A DNA stretch of 64,000 bases from assembly GCF_022533585.1 (NCBI RefSeq), contig NZ_CP092827.1:5302001-5366000 (forward strand), read 5' to 3'. A program made the translations under genes and the position numbers. The stretch comes from Pseudomonas sp. LS.1a (GTDB lineage Bacteria > Pseudomonadota > Gammaproteobacteria > Pseudomonadales > Pseudomonadaceae). Below are positions 31,152 to 40,682 of this stretch, piece by piece. Under the pieces are notes generated by a model. The model saw only the letters and a list, made by a program, of their open reading frames with translations. It searched no databases and was not told where the DNA came from. Positions within the stretch are counted from its first letter, which is position 1. Each line of letters starts with the position of its first letter.

Positions 31152-32972
31152 TCAAGCCTTGGCTTTCTTGGCAGCGCGGGTACGCTCGCCTTCGTCCAGG
31201 ATCTTCTTGCGCAGGCGGATCGACTTCGGAGTCACTTCGCACAGCTCGTCGTCCTGGATGAATTCCAGGGCCTGTTCCAGGGTGTGGCGAACCGGCGGTA
31301 CCAGGGCGATGACTTCGTCTTTGCCCGAAGCACGCATGTTGTCGAGCTTCTTGCCTTTGGTCGGGTTCACGCCCAGGTCGTTGTCACGGCTGTTCAGACC
31401 GATGATCTGACCGTTGTAGATGTCCTGGCCGTGCTCGATGAACAGCTTGCCACGAGCCTGCAGGGTTTCCAGCGAGTAGGTCAGCGCCTTGCCGGTCTCG
31501 ATCGAAACCAGAACACCGTTCAGGCGGCCGGACATCTGGCCAGCTTTCATGGTGTCGTAGCGATCGAAGATCGAGGTCAGGATGCCGGCACCGTTGGTCA
31601 GGGTCAGGAACTGGTTACGGAAACCGATCAGACCGCGAGCAGGTACGTTGTACTCCAGACGTACACGGCCCTTGCCATCCGGCGCCATGTTGGTCAGGTC
31701 GCCTTTACGCAGGCCCATTTCTTCCATGACCTTGCCCTGGGATTCTTCAGGGATGTCGATGGTGACGTTCTCGAACGGCTCCTGCTTCACGCCGTTGACT
31801 TCGCGGATGATCACTTCAGGGCGGCCTACAGCCATCTCGAAGCCTTCACGACGCATGGTTTCGATCAGAACCGACAGGTGCAGCTCACCACGGCCGGAAA
31901 CCTTGAACTTGTCAGCCGAGTCGCCTTCTTCAACGCGCAGTGCAACGTTGTACAGCAGCTCTTTGTCCAGACGTTCCTTGATGTTACGGCTGGTGACGAA
32001 CTTGCCTTCCTTGCCGCAGAACGGCGAGTCGTTGACCTGGAAGGTCATCGATACGGTCGGCTCGTCAACGGTCAGCGGCTTCATCGCTTCGACGTGGTTC
32101 ATGTCGCACAGGGTGTCGGAGATGAACAGCTCGTCGAAACCGCTGATGCAGACGATGTCGCCAGCCTGGGCTTCTTCAACGTCGACGCGGTGCAGGCCGT
32201 GGTGGCCCATCAGCTTGAGGATACGGCCGTTACGCTTCTTGCCTTCGGTGTCGATGGCAACAACCGGGGTGTTCGGCTTGATGCGACCACGGGCGATACG
32301 GCCAACGCCGATAACACCGAGGAAGCTGTTGTAGTCCAGCGCGGAGATCTGCATCTGGAACGGGCCATCGACGTCAACGTTCGGCGCCGGTACGTTGTCG
32401 ACGATCGACTGGTACAGCGGGGTCATGTCTTCGGCCATGTCGGTGTGGTCCAGACCGGCGATGCCGTTCAGGGCCGAGGCGTAGACCACCTGGAAGTCCA
32501 GCTGGTCGTCGGTGGCACCGAGGTTGTCGAACAGGTCGAAGATCTGGTCCAGAACCCAGTCAGGACGCGCGCCCGGGCGGTCAACCTTGTTGATCACGAC
32601 GATCGGCTTCAGGCCGGCTTCAAACGCCTTCTTGGTCACGAAGCGGGTTTGCGGCATCGGGCCGTCCTGGGCATCGACCAGCAGCAGCACGGAGTCGACC
32701 ATCGACATTACACGCTCAACCTCGCCACCGAAGTCGGCGTGGCCGGGGGTGTCGACGATGTTGATGTGGTAGCCGTTCCAGTTGATGGCGGTGTTTTTCG
32801 CCAGAATGGTAATGCCGCGCTCTTTTTCCTGGTCGTTGGAGTCCATCACGCGCTCGTCGTTGAGCTCGTTACGCTCCAGGGTGCCGGACTGGCGCAGGAG
32901 TTTGTCGACCAGGGTGGTTTTACCATGGTCAACGTGGGCGATGATGGCGATGTTACGCAGATTTTCGATCAC
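31152..32972 (-). CDS. typA: Translational GTPase TypA/BipA
   Basis: Ribosome-binding GTPase related to EF-G, needed for growth at low temperature and under stress and for 50S assembly. It has 606 residues from a GTG start. G motifs: AHVDHGKT (12-19), DTPGH (74-78) and NKVD (128-131). The EF-G-like domain III/V and the TypA-specific C-terminal region ([22 protein letters not shown]) are intact, ending in a basic tail ([10 protein letters not shown]). It is monocistronic, with its own terminator and a 127-nt gap from thiI. Confidence 0.98.
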   Translation of the reverse strand: MIENLRNIAIIAHVDHGKTTLVDKLLRQSGTLERNELNDERVMDSNDQEKERGITILAKNTAINWNGYHINIVDTPGHADFGGEVERVMSMVDSVLLLVDAQDGPMPQTRFVTKKAFEAGLKPIVVINKVDRPGARPDWVLDQIFDLFDNLGATDDQLDFQVVYASALNGIAGLDHTDMAEDMTPLYQSIVDNVPAPNVDVDGPFQMQISALDYNSFLGVIGVGRIARGRIKPNTPVVAIDTEGKKRNGRILKLMGHHGLHRVDVEEAQAGDIVCISGFDELFISDTLCDMNHVEAMKPLTVDEPTVSMTFQVNDSPFCGKEGKFVTSRNIKERLDKELLYNVALRVEEGDSADKFKVSGRGELHLSVLIETMRREGFEMAVGRPEVIIREVNGVKQEPFENVTIDIPEESQGKVMEEMGLRKGDLTNMAPDGKGRVRLEYNVPARGLIGFRNQFLTLTNGAGILTSIFDRYDTMKAGQMSGRLNGVLVSIETGKALTYSLETLQARGKLFIEHGQDIYNGQIIGLNSRDNDLGVNPTKGKKLDNMRASGKDEVIALVPPVRHTLEQALEFIQDDELCEVTPKSIRLRKKILDEGERTRAAKKAKA

Positions 32973-33099
32973 AACTGTATCTCGATCAGAGGATTCGGTT
33001 GCCGCCAGTGTAGGCGGCGAATATGTACGGTTTGAGGCTCAGCGGGCCCGATGGTCGGGAGGGCGATGGCGGATGCTGCCGCCATACAGCCCTGGCGTC

Positions 33100-34554
33100 T
33101 TATGTCGGACGATAAACACGCACATTGGCATGTCCCTCACTGAGCAGGTGGTGTGCGTGCAGACGGCTCATCACACCTTTGTCGCAATACAGCAAGTACT
33201 GGCGCGTAGGGTCCAGGTGCTTGAACTTGCTGTTGATCGCATAGAACGGCATGGCCTGGACTTCGATACCCTCCAGCGCCAGAGGTTCGTCTTCCTGGGC
33301 ATCGGGGTGACGAATGTCGATGACGATCTGGCCCGGCAGCGCCTCGGCCACTTCCTCGACTTCGATGTCCTTGCCAAGCTCGTCGATCACGTGGTCGATG
33401 GAGATGAACCTGGCACGCTCCAGGGCGCGCTCCAGCACGGCCATGTCGAACTGCTTTTCTTCGTGCTCCATGCGATGACGCTTGGCATGGGTAGTCGGGT
33501 TCACCGAGATCACGCCACAGTACTCCGGCATGTGCTTGGCAAAATCGGCAGTGCCGATTGCGGTGGCCTGGTCGATGATGTCCTGCTTGTGGCTGGCCAG
33601 CAACGGGCGCAGCACCAGCTTGTCGGTGGCCGAGTCGATGATCGACAGATTCGGCAGGGTCTGGCTGGACACCTGGGAAATCGCCTCGCCGGTGACCAGC
33701 GCGTCGATCTCCAGGCGGTCGGCCATGTGTGCGGCACCGCGCAGCATCATGCGCTTGAGGGTCACGCCCATGTAGCTGTTGTCGACCTTGTTGAGGATCT
33801 CGCCGACCACTTCCTCGAATGGCACGCTGATGAACAGCACGCGCTGGCTGCTGCCGAACTTCTTCCACAGGTAGTGGGCCACTTCCATCACGCCCAGCTC
33901 GTGGGCACGGCCACCGAGGTTGAAGAAGCAGAAGTGGGTCATCAGGCCACGGCGCATCATCTGGTAGGCCGCCACGGTGGAGTCGAAGCCACCGGACATC
34001 AGCACCAGGGTCTGCTCCAGGGCGCCCAGCGGATAACCGCCGATGCCCTGGTGCTGGTTGTGGATCACGTACAGGCGCTGGTCGCGGATCTCGATGCGCA
34101 CCAGCACTTCCGGGTTCTTCAGCTCGATGCCGGCGGCGCCGCACTGCTGGCGCAGCTGGCTGCCGACGTAACGGTCGACGTCCATCGAGGTGAAGTCGTG
34201 GTGGCCGCCGCGCTTGCAGCGCACGGCGAAGTGCTTGCCGGCCAGCAGGTGGCCGAAGTGGTGCTTGCACTTGGCGACAATGTCGTCGAAGTCGCCGAGC
34301 GGGTATTCCTCTACCTGCAGGAAGTGGGTGATACCCGGGGTGCAGGTGAGGCGCTCGATCATCTCGCGCTGGACTTTTTCGTCTTCGACGCGGGTGACCA
34401 CTTCGAGATTATCCCAGACACCATCGACCACCAGCTCAGGGTCGAGGTCCTTGAGCACGTTGCGGATGTTCTTGCCGAGCTGGCGGATGAAGCGCTTGCG
34501 CACCGGCCGGCTCTTGATGGTGATTTCTGGGAAGACTTTGACGATAAGTTTCAT
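33100..34554 (-). CDS. thiI: tRNA 4-thiouridine synthase / thiamine sulfurtransferase ThiI
   Basis: Makes s4U8 in tRNA and, in many bacteria, carries sulfur for the thiamine thiazole. It has 484 residues in order: N-terminal ferredoxin-like plus THUMP domain (to about 165), PP-loop ATPase with SGGFDS at 187-192, and a C-terminal rhodanese domain with the persulfide Cys457 in [10 protein letters not shown]. The partner Cys in MPEYCGV (near 345) is also present. This is therefore the long, E. coli-like form, competent for both roles. Confidence 0.97.
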   Translation of the reverse strand: MKLIVKVFPEITIKSRPVRKRFIRQLGKNIRNVLKDLDPELVVDGVWDNLEVVTRVEDEKVQREMIERLTCTPGITHFLQVEEYPLGDFDDIVAKCKHHFGHLLAGKHFAVRCKRGGHHDFTSMDVDRYVGSQLRQQCGAAGIELKNPEVLVRIEIRDQRLYVIHNQHQGIGGYPLGALEQTLVLMSGGFDSTVAAYQMMRRGLMTHFCFFNLGGRAHELGVMEVAHYLWKKFGSSQRVLFISVPFEEVVGEILNKVDNSYMGVTLKRMMLRGAAHMADRLEIDALVTGEAISQVSSQTLPNLSIIDSATDKLVLRPLLASHKQDIIDQATAIGTADFAKHMPEYCGVISVNPTTHAKRHRMEHEEKQFDMAVLERALERARFISIDHVIDELGKDIEVEEVAEALPGQIVIDIRHPDAQEDEPLALEGIEVQAMPFYAINSKFKHLDPTRQYLLYCDKGVMSRLHAHHLLSEGHANVRVYRPT

Positions 34555-34688
34555 TGGTTAACAGCGCGCGCAGGGCCTGCCGAAAATGAGGGGCGCGAAT
34601 TATAGCGGAAATTGCTCAGGATTTGACCAACTTTTGATCAGAAGCTTTCAGATAAATGCAGGAGGCGGGTTTTGTGCTGCCAGCTCCG

Positions 34689-34783
34689 GCCCTTTCGCGG
34701 GTAAACCCGCTCCCACAGGGACCGCACACAATTCCAAGGTTGTGCTATCCCCTGTGGGAGCGGGTTCACCCGCGAAGAGGCCC
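34689..34783. repeat. Inverted REP pair between thiI and glnA
   Basis: Arms CCCTTTCGCGGGTAAACCCG... and ...CGGGTTCACCCGCGAAGAGG around a central spacer, upstream of the glnA control region. Confidence 0.9.
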
Positions 34784-34809
34784 TCAAGAAAAGCATACAA
34801 CTCAAGCAA

Positions 34810-34826
34810 TGCACACTATTGGTGCA
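34810..34826. promoter_or_regulatory. NtrC enhancer site 1 of glnA
   Basis: TGCACAC-TAT-TGGTGCA, nearly the full NtrC consensus (TGCACCA-N3-TGGTGCA). Its centre is 31 bp from the second site and about 140 bp upstream of the predicted transcription start. Confidence 0.8.
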
Positions 34827-34840
34827 CTGCTACCAAAATT

Positions 34841-34857
34841 CGCATCTTAAGGGTGCA
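34841..34857. promoter_or_regulatory. NtrC enhancer site 2 of glnA
   Basis: CGCATCT-TAA-GGGTGCA, a weaker match with one good half-site. It lies three helical turns from site 1, on the same DNA face, which favours cooperative NtrC binding. Confidence 0.65.
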
Positions 34858-34930
34858 TTTCCCACCGCCACCCCACCGCCAAATGCCCACAAACGCCCCC
34901 TTTTATCCCGCCCTCGCCATTTTCGGGCAC

Positions 34931-34946
34931 TGGCATGCAATTTGCT
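34931..34946 (+). promoter_or_regulatory. glnA: Sigma-54 promoter of glnA
   Basis: TGGCATGCAATTTGCT has the -24 GG and -12 GC exactly 12 bp apart and a TTGC element. The predicted start is near 34957, leaving a leader of about 90 nt before glnA. Confidence 0.85.
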
Positions 34947-35046
34947 CCCTTGTGAGGCAGGTATAGCTTGGCCGACTATCCGCGCCCGGCAACACCCTTT
35001 TTCCAGGGCAGCGGCCCACCGCGCTCTAGACCATCCGGAGGACAAC

Positions 35047-36453
35047 ATGTCGAAGTCGGTTCAACTCATCAAAGATCATGACGTCAAGTGGATTGATCTG
35101 CGTTTCACGGACACCAAAGGCACTCAGCACCACGTGACCATGCCGGCGCGTGATGCGCTGGAAGACGACTTCTTCGAAGTCGGCAAGATGTTCGACGGTT
35201 CCTCCATCGCTGGCTGGAAAGGCATCGAAGCATCCGACATGATCCTGATGCCGGTCGACGAAACTGCCGTACTGGACCCGTTCACCGAAGAGCCAACCCT
35301 GATCATCACCTGCGACATCGTCGACCCGTCGAGCATGCAGGGCTACGATCGCGACCCACGTGCCATCGCCAAGCGCGCCGAAGAGTACCTGAAGAGCACC
35401 GGCATCGGTGACACCGTATTCGCAGGCCCAGAGCCTGAGTTCTTCATCTTCGACGAAGTGAAGTTCCAGTCGGACATCTCCGGCTCGATGTTCAAGATCT
35501 TCTCCGAGCAAGGCTCGTGGATGACTGGCGCTGACGTGGAAGGCGGCAACAAAGGCCACCGTCCGGGCGTGAAAGGCGGCTACTTCCCGGTTCCGCCGTT
35601 CGACCACGACCACGAAATCCGTACTGCCATGTGCAACGCACTGGAAGAGATGGGCCAGACCGTCGAAGTTCACCACCACGAAGTGGCGACTGCCGGCCAG
35701 AACGAAATCGGCGTCAAGTTCAACACCCTGGTGAAGAAGGCTGACGAAGTACAGGCGCTGAAATACGTCGTGCACAACGTTGCCGACGCCTACGGCCGTA
35801 CCGCCACCTTCATGCCGAAGCCACTGTACGGCGACAACGGCTCGGGCATGCACGTGCACATGTCGATCTGGAAAGACGGCAAGAACACCTTCTCGGGTGA
35901 AGGCTATGCCGGCCTGTCCGACACCGCCCTGTACTTCATCGGCGGTATCATCAAGCACGGTAAGGCCCTGAACGGCTTCACCAACCCGTCGACCAACTCC
36001 TACAAGCGTCTGGTCCCAGGCTTCGAAGCCCCGGTAATGCTGGCCTACTCGGCTCGCAACCGTTCCGCATCGATCCGTATTCCTTACGTCGGCAGCCCGA
36101 AAGCCCGCCGTATCGAAGCACGCTTCCCGGACCCATCGGCCAACCCGTACCTGGCCTTCGCGGCCCTGCTGATGGCTGGCCTGGACGGTATCCAGAACAA
36201 GATCCACCCAGGCGATGCTGCCGACAAGAACCTGTACGACCTGCCGCCTGAAGAGGCCAAGGACATTCCGCAGGTTTGCGGCAGCCTGAAGGAAGCACTG
36301 GAAGAGCTGGACAAAGGCCGTGCGTTCCTGACCAAGGGCGGCGTGTTCTCCGACGACTTCATCGATGCCTTCATCGAGCTGAAGAGCGAAGAAGAAATCA
36401 AGGTCCGTACCTTCGTTCACCCGCTGGAATACGAGCTGTACTACAGCTGCTGA
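35047..36453 (+). CDS. glnA: Glutamine synthetase, type I
   Basis: Condenses ammonia and glutamate to glutamine with ATP. It has 468 residues from the ATG with GGAGGA 4-5 nt upstream. Visible: [16 protein letters not shown] (about 50-65), the metal-binding [10 protein letters not shown] (near 130), [10 protein letters not shown] (near 265) and [10 protein letters not shown] (near 325). The adenylylation tyrosine is Tyr397 in NLYDLPPEE, so activity should be modulated by GlnE. Transcription is from a sigma-54 promoter with two NtrC sites, and the ntrBC pair lies 365 nt downstream. Confidence 0.99.
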   Translation: MSKSVQLIKDHDVKWIDLRFTDTKGTQHHVTMPARDALEDDFFEVGKMFDGSSIAGWKGIEASDMILMPVDETAVLDPFTEEPTLIITCDIVDPSSMQGYDRDPRAIAKRAEEYLKSTGIGDTVFAGPEPEFFIFDEVKFQSDISGSMFKIFSEQGSWMTGADVEGGNKGHRPGVKGGYFPVPPFDHDHEIRTAMCNALEEMGQTVEVHHHEVATAGQNEIGVKFNTLVKKADEVQALKYVVHNVADAYGRTATFMPKPLYGDNGSGMHVHMSIWKDGKNTFSGEGYAGLSDTALYFIGGIIKHGKALNGFTNPSTNSYKRLVPGFEAPVMLAYSARNRSASIRIPYVGSPKARRIEARFPDPSANPYLAFAALLMAGLDGIQNKIHPGDAADKNLYDLPPEEAKDIPQVCGSLKEALEELDKGRAFLTKGGVFSDDFIDAFIELKSEEEIKVRTFVHPLEYELYYSC

Positions 36454-36487
36454 TCTGATCGGTGCCTGGCGCCGATGACATGATCAG

Positions 36488-36511
36488 AACGGCCTCCCTC
36501 GGGAGGCCGTT
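36488..36511 (+). terminator. glnA terminator
   Basis: AACGGCCTCC / GGAGGCCGTT with a CTCG tetraloop, then TTTCGTTT, 35 nt past the glnA stop. It separates glnA from ntrBC. Confidence 0.92.
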
Positions 36512-36560
36512 TTCGTTTCCGCGCCATACAGAACCCACAGAAACCCCGCCCGTCACGCTA

Positions 36561-36577
36561 TGCTCTATCTTGGTGCA
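36561..36577. promoter_or_regulatory. Candidate NtrC site upstream of ntrB
   Basis: TGCTCTA-TCT-TGGTGCA carries one perfect NtrC half-site with correct spacing. It lies between the glnA terminator and ntrB (the 365-nt gap 36454-36818). No good sigma-54 promoter is seen nearby, so NtrC may act here as a repressor of a sigma-70 promoter. Confidence 0.5.
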
Positions 36578-36818
36578 CAATCGAACGCCGTGCCCCCATT
36601 TGCTCCCCAATCTGGTTCACATGAAACGCTTCACCAAGACTTTCTGATCCGATTTTGCGCAGATCCAGGCCTTTTTCGGCAAATCCCGCTTCTTTTCGGA
36701 GCTTTGGTTTGTTTCTTGCATTTCTGCAGGTAGAGAGTCTCGCATCAGCGGATCCACCGCGCGCCCGGCCATGGCCGCGCCATGCCAGCCAAGCGCCAAA
36801 AGAGGTCAACGACGCCTT

Positions 36819-37904
36819 ATGACCATCAGCGATGCACAGCACCGTCTGCTTCTGGACAACCTGACCACCGCCACGCTACTGCTCAACGCCGAGCTACGCC
36901 TGGAGTACATGAACCCTGCCGCAGAAATGCTGCTGGCGGTCAGTGGCCAGCGCAGCCATGGGCAGTTCATCAGCGAACTGTTCACCGAGTCGACCGAAGC
37001 GCTCAGCTCGCTGCGCCAGGCGGTCGAGCAGGCGCACCCGTTCACCAAGCGCGAAGCGCAGCTCACCTCGCTGACCGGGCAGGCCATCACCGTCGACTAC
37101 GCGGTAACGCCGATCCTGCACCAGGGCCAGACCTTGCTGCTGCTGGAGGTTCACCCACGGGACCGGCTGCTGCGCATCACCAAGGAAGAGGCCCAGCTGA
37201 GCAAGCAGGAAACCACCAAGATGCTGGTGCGCGGCCTGGCCCACGAAATCAAGAACCCGCTCGGCGGCATCCGCGGCGCAGCCCAGCTGCTGGCCCGCGA
37301 GCTGCCTGACGAAGGCCTGCGCGACTATACCAACGTGATCATCGAGGAAGCCGACCGCCTGCGTAACCTGGTCGACCGCATGCTCGGCTCGAACAAGCTA
37401 CCGTCGCTGGCCATGACCAACATCCACGAAGTACTGGAGCGGGTCTGCAGCCTGGTAGAGGCCGAAAGCCAGGGTTGCATCACTTTGGTGCGCGATTACG
37501 ACCCCAGCCTGCCGGATGTGTTGATCGACCGCGAACAGATGATCCAGGCTGTGCTCAACATCGTGCGCAACGCCATGCAGGCGATCAGCTCGCAGAACGA
37601 GCTGCGCCTGGGCCGCATCACCCTGCGCAGCCGTGCCCTGCGCCAGTTCACCATCGGCCACGTGCGCCATCGCCTGGTGGCGCGGGTGGAGATCATCGAC
37701 AACGGCCCGGGCATCCCGCCGGAACTGCAGGACACCCTCTTCTATCCCATGGTCAGCGGCCGCCCGGACGGTACCGGGCTGGGCCTGGCCATTACCCAGA
37801 ACATCATCAGCCAGCACCAGGGCCTGATCGAGTGTGAAAGCCATGCAGGCCACACCGCCTTCTCGATCTACCTGCCCCTGGAACAAGGAGCCACCGCCTC
37901 ATGA
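36819..37904 (+). CDS. ntrB: Nitrogen regulation sensor kinase NtrB (GlnL)
   Basis: Cytosolic histidine kinase/phosphatase that phosphorylates NtrC when nitrogen is scarce, controlled by PII (GlnB). It has 361 residues: PAS domain (about 8-120), H-box RGLAHEIKNPLGG with phospho-His142, then the N-box VLNIVRNAMQAI and the G-boxes DNGPGIP and GTGLGLAI. No membrane segments, as expected. The start is the ATG giving MTISDAQHRL; the RBS is distant (GAGG 13 nt), so a start slightly upstream is possible. The stop overlaps ntrC by 4 nt. Confidence 0.95.
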   Translation: MTISDAQHRLLLDNLTTATLLLNAELRLEYMNPAAEMLLAVSGQRSHGQFISELFTESTEALSSLRQAVEQAHPFTKREAQLTSLTGQAITVDYAVTPILHQGQTLLLLEVHPRDRLLRITKEEAQLSKQETTKMLVRGLAHEIKNPLGGIRGAAQLLARELPDEGLRDYTNVIIEEADRLRNLVDRMLGSNKLPSLAMTNIHEVLERVCSLVEAESQGCITLVRDYDPSLPDVLIDREQMIQAVLNIVRNAMQAISSQNELRLGRITLRSRALRQFTIGHVRHRLVARVEIIDNGPGIPPELQDTLFYPMVSGRPDGTGLGLAITQNIISQHQGLIECESHAGHTAFSIYLPLEQGATAS

Positions 37905-39337
37905 GCCGAAGTGAAACCGTATGGATCGTCGACGATGATCGCTCCATCCGCTGGGTCCTGGAAAAAGCCCTGCAACAGGAAGGCATGACCACCCAGAGCT
38001 TCGACAGCGCCGATGGCGTGATGGGCCGCCTGGCACGCCAGCAACCGGACGTGATCATTTCCGACATCCGCATGCCCGGCACCAGTGGCCTCGACCTGCT
38101 GGCGCAAATCCGCGAGCAGCACCCGCGCCTGCCAGTCATCATCATGACTGCCCACTCCGACCTGGACAGCGCCGTGGCGTCGTACCAGGGCGGTGCCTTC
38201 GAGTACCTGCCCAAGCCATTCGATGTGGACGAGGCGGTCTCGCTGGTCAAGCGTGCCAACCAGCACGCCCAGGAGCAGCAAGGGCTTGATGTGCCGCAAA
38301 ACCTGGCACGCACCCCGGAAATCATCGGTGAAGCACCGGCGATGCAGGAGGTGTTCCGCGCCATCGGCCGCCTCAGCCACTCCAACATCACTGTGCTGAT
38401 CAACGGCGAGTCCGGTACCGGCAAGGAACTGGTGGCCCACGCCCTGCACCGCCACAGCCCACGTGCGGCGTCGCCGTTCATTGCCCTGAACATGGCCGCG
38501 ATCCCCAAGGACCTGATGGAGTCCGAGCTGTTCGGCCATGAGAAAGGCGCCTTCACCGGTGCGGCCAACCTGCGCCGGGGGCGCTTCGAGCAGGCCGACG
38601 GCGGGACCCTGTTCCTCGACGAGATCGGCGACATGCCCGCCGACACCCAGACCCGCCTGCTGCGGGTGCTGGCCGATGGCGAGTTCTATCGCGTGGGCGG
38701 CCACGTGCCGGTCAAGGTCGACGTGCGCATCATCGCTGCCACCCACCAGAACCTCGAGTCGCTGGTACAGGCCGGCAAGTTCCGCGAGGACTTGTTCCAC
38801 CGCCTGAACGTGATTCGCATCCACATTCCACGGCTGGCCGACCGCCGTGAGGATATCCCCGCCCTCGCCCGCCACTTCCTCGCCCGCGCCGCCCAGGAGC
38901 TGGCGGTGGAGCCGAAGATCCTCAAGCCGGAAACCGAAGAGTTCATCCGCAATCTGCCGTGGCCGGGCAACGTGCGGCAGATGGAGAACACCTGCCGCTG
39001 GATCACCGTGATGGCCTCCAGCCGCGAAGTGCTGATCGGCGACCTGCCGCCCGAGTTGCTGAACCTGCCACAGGACGCCGCGCCGGTAACCAACTGGGAG
39101 CAGGCCCTGCGCCAGTGGGCCGACCAGGCGTTGGCGCGTGGGCAGACCAGCCTGCTGGACAGCGCAGTGCCGAGCTTTGAGCGGATCATGATCGAGACGG
39201 CGCTCAAGCACACCGCTGGCCGTCGGCGCGATGCGGCGCTGTTGCTGGGTTGGGGGCGCAATACCCTGACGCGCAAGATCAAGGAGCTGGGGATGAATGT
39301 GGCGGGTGGGGATGATGAGGAAGGTGATGACCATTAA
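37901..39337 (+). CDS. ntrC: Nitrogen regulation response regulator NtrC (GlnG)
   Basis: Sigma-54-dependent activator of nitrogen-scavenging genes. It has 478 residues: receiver domain with phospho-Asp55 (IISDIRMPG), AAA+ domain with Walker A GESGTGKE (169-176) and the sigma-54-contacting GAFTGA loop (216-221), Walker B LFLDEIGDMP near 245, and a C-terminal Fis-type HTH (AGRRRDAALLLGWGRNTLTRKIKEL). It is translationally coupled to ntrB. NtrC boxes at glnA, in front of ntrB and in front of the downstream sRNA indicate a local regulon. Confidence 0.98.
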   Translation: MSRSETVWIVDDDRSIRWVLEKALQQEGMTTQSFDSADGVMGRLARQQPDVIISDIRMPGTSGLDLLAQIREQHPRLPVIIMTAHSDLDSAVASYQGGAFEYLPKPFDVDEAVSLVKRANQHAQEQQGLDVPQNLARTPEIIGEAPAMQEVFRAIGRLSHSNITVLINGESGTGKELVAHALHRHSPRAASPFIALNMAAIPKDLMESELFGHEKGAFTGAANLRRGRFEQADGGTLFLDEIGDMPADTQTRLLRVLADGEFYRVGGHVPVKVDVRIIAATHQNLESLVQAGKFREDLFHRLNVIRIHIPRLADRREDIPALARHFLARAAQELAVEPKILKPETEEFIRNLPWPGNVRQMENTCRWITVMASSREVLIGDLPPELLNLPQDAAPVTNWEQALRQWADQALARGQTSLLDSAVPSFERIMIETALKHTAGRRRDAALLLGWGRNTLTRKIKELGMNVAGGDDEEGDDH

Positions 39338-39357
39338 TCCTTGACTGGCTGCACCGA

Positions 39358-39446
39358 CGCATTCGCGGGTAAACCCGCTCCCACAAGTACAGCGCCAGCC
39401 TCAAGGTCGGCGCCGTACTTGTGGGAGCGGGTTTACCCGCGAATGC
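39358..39446. repeat. Inverted REP pair after ntrC
   Basis: Arms CGCATTCGCGGGTAAACCCG... and complement are perfect over about 33 nt. Placed just after the ntrC stop, it may act as the 3' border of the ntrBC message. Confidence 0.92.
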
Positions 39447-39477
39447 GTTTGTAGAACCAGAACAGATATCGGCTCCA

Positions 39478-39494
39478 TGCACCGTTCCTGTGCC
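39478..39494. promoter_or_regulatory. NtrC site 1 upstream of the sRNA
   Basis: TGCACCG-TTC-CTGTGCC: perfect left half-site TGCACC and partial right half, about 125 bp before the predicted start of the sRNA. Confidence 0.65.
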
Positions 39495-39497
39495 CGA

Positions 39498-39514
39498 TGC
39501 ACCTCACGAAGGCA
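39498..39514. promoter_or_regulatory. NtrC site 2 upstream of the sRNA
   Basis: TGCACCT-CAC-GAAGGCA: second TGCACC half-site 20 bp from the first (two helical turns), as expected for a cooperative enhancer. Confidence 0.55.
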
Positions 39515-39577
39515 CAAATCCCCTCAAAAAACGGCTAATTCACCCTTAAAGCCCAATATTCACGGGCTTTGCAAAAC

Positions 39578-39593
39578 TGGCACGCCCCCTGCA
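39578..39593 (+). promoter_or_regulatory. Sigma-54 promoter of the NrsZ-like sRNA
   Basis: TGGCACGCCCCCTGCA: perfect TGGCACG -24 element and CTGCA -12 element at the correct 12-bp spacing. It predicts a start near 39604, just ahead of the first hairpin. Confidence 0.9.
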
Positions 39594-39603
39594 ATACCTA
39601 GTA

Positions 39604-39780
39604 CATCTCCAGTTTCGGGGGCCCTGGTACAGGCAGGCCGGGTGAACCCCTCTTTTATTCGCAACATCGCCAGTTTTGGGGACCTCGGTACAGGCAGGCC
39701 GGGCCATCCCCCCTTTATACGCAGTACCCCTTTCGGGGACCCTGGTACAGGCAGGCCGGGATATCCCCTCTTTTATTCGT
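39604..39780 (+). ncRNA. nrsZ: NrsZ-like nitrogen-regulated small RNA (three tandem stem-loops)
   Basis: Three tandem units share the 17-nt core GGTACAGGCAGGCCGGG, at 39626-39642, 39687-39703 and 39744-39760. In each, a GGGG run 5' of the core can pair with CCCC 3' of it, and a pyrimidine-rich TCTTTTATTC-type tail follows; the third tail ends the RNA. Transcription is from a near-perfect sigma-54 promoter with NtrC boxes. This matches NrsZ of P. aeruginosa: same place (3' of ntrC, next to a convergent small membrane-protein gene), same control and same three-hairpin design. The name rests on position and architecture, not on a database match. Confidence 0.85.
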
Positions 39781-40210
39781 GCAGTTTCACCTGCACCCGC
39801 CAGCGCCCAGCGTCCTCTGCACCAGCCCACTCGCCGTGCAGGGGGCGCGCGGCCACCAGCGTCAGCAACAAGCCTTCCTTGCTCTTCTGCACCCGCCAGC
39901 TCACAGGCTTGCCTTGCAGGCTCAACTGCCCTTGCCGGGCCTTGCCCTGCGCCTGGAACAATAGCGCAACCGTACCGTCCACATTCTCGCCATGCAGCTG
40001 AGGCTCTTCGTTGAACCACAGCTCCAGGCCATCCTGCACCACCTCCACCTGTTGCAGCTCGCGCTCGTCCGGCGTGGTCAGCCGGCCGATCATCAGCCCT
40101 ACCATCAAGCCGACGATTGCCAGCGACAGCATCATCCGCGGGAACGCCTTCGAACGCACGTCCGGTTCGGGGGTAGAATGCCCGTCATCTTCACGCTTGG
40201 AGCCGTGCAT
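39773..40210 (-). CDS. Conserved hypothetical membrane-anchored protein
   Basis: 145 residues with a cytosolic, charged N-terminus (about 25 residues), one transmembrane helix ([17 protein letters not shown], about 26-42) and a beta-rich periplasmic domain ([14 protein letters not shown]... WRVQVKLHE). It appears to be the counterpart of the small gene next to ntrC-nrsZ in other pseudomonads; the function is unknown. Its stop codon lies inside the final U-rich tail of the convergent sRNA. Its start codon overlaps that of trmL on the opposite strand (CATG). A start at Met26/27 is a possible alternative. Confidence 0.8.
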   Translation of the reverse strand: MHGSKREDDGHSTPEPDVRSKAFPRMMLSLAIVGLMVGLMIGRLTTPDERELQQVEVVQDGLELWFNEEPQLHGENVDGTVALLFQAQGKARQGQLSLQGKPVSWRVQKSKEGLLLTLVAARPLHGEWAGAEDAGRWRVQVKLHE

Positions 40211-40670
40211 GTTTCACGTCATCCTTTTTCAACCAGAAATTCCGCCGAATACCGGCAACATCATTCGCCTGTGCGCCAACAGCGGCTGCGACCTGCACCT
40301 GATCGAACCCATCAGCTTCGAACTGGATGACAAGCGCCTGCGCCGTGCGGGGCTGGATTACCACGAGTATGCCACGCTCAAGCGCCACGAGAGCCTGGCC
40401 GGATGCCTGGAAAGCCTGGGCAACCCGCGGCTGTTCGCCTTCACCACCAAGGGCTCGCACCCGTTCCACGAAGTGGCCTACCAGCCGGGTGATGCCTTCC
40501 TGTTCGGCCCCGAGAGCCGTGGCTTGCCGACCGAAGTACTGGACAGCCTGCCGGCCGAACAACGCCTGCGCCTGCCGATGCGGCCGGGGTGCCGCAGCCT
40601 TAACCTGTCCAATACCGTGGCAGTGACGGTGTATGAGGCGTGGCGGCAGAATGGGTTTGCCGGGAGCTGA
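40209..40670 (+). CDS. trmL: tRNA (cytidine/uridine-34-2'-O)-methyltransferase TrmL
   Basis: SPOUT-class methyltransferase that 2'-O-methylates the wobble base of tRNA-Leu. It has 153 residues from the ATG with GGAG 6 nt upstream. Diagnostic segments: [20 protein letters not shown] near residues 7-26, FGPESRGLP near 100-108, and the C-terminal knot [19 protein letters not shown]. It is divergent from the hypothetical membrane-protein gene with the start codons overlapping by 2 nt. Confidence 0.96.
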   Translation: MFHVILFQPEIPPNTGNIIRLCANSGCDLHLIEPISFELDDKRLRRAGLDYHEYATLKRHESLAGCLESLGNPRLFAFTTKGSHPFHEVAYQPGDAFLFGPESRGLPTEVLDSLPAEQRLRLPMRPGCRSLNLSNTVAVTVYEAWRQNGFAGS

Positions 40671-40682
40671 GCTATAGCCTGT

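Noticed and set aside
39617..39768. CRISPR-like reading of the three repeats
   Set aside because: Only three units, the intervening sequence is also related, each unit forms a hairpin with a U-rich tail, and a sigma-54 promoter precedes it; an sRNA explains it better.
39546..40019. 157-residue minus-strand frame with repeated RPACT/VPxxG peptides
   Set aside because: The peptide repeat is only the translation of the sRNA stem-loop repeats, and the frame crosses into the antisense of the membrane-protein gene.
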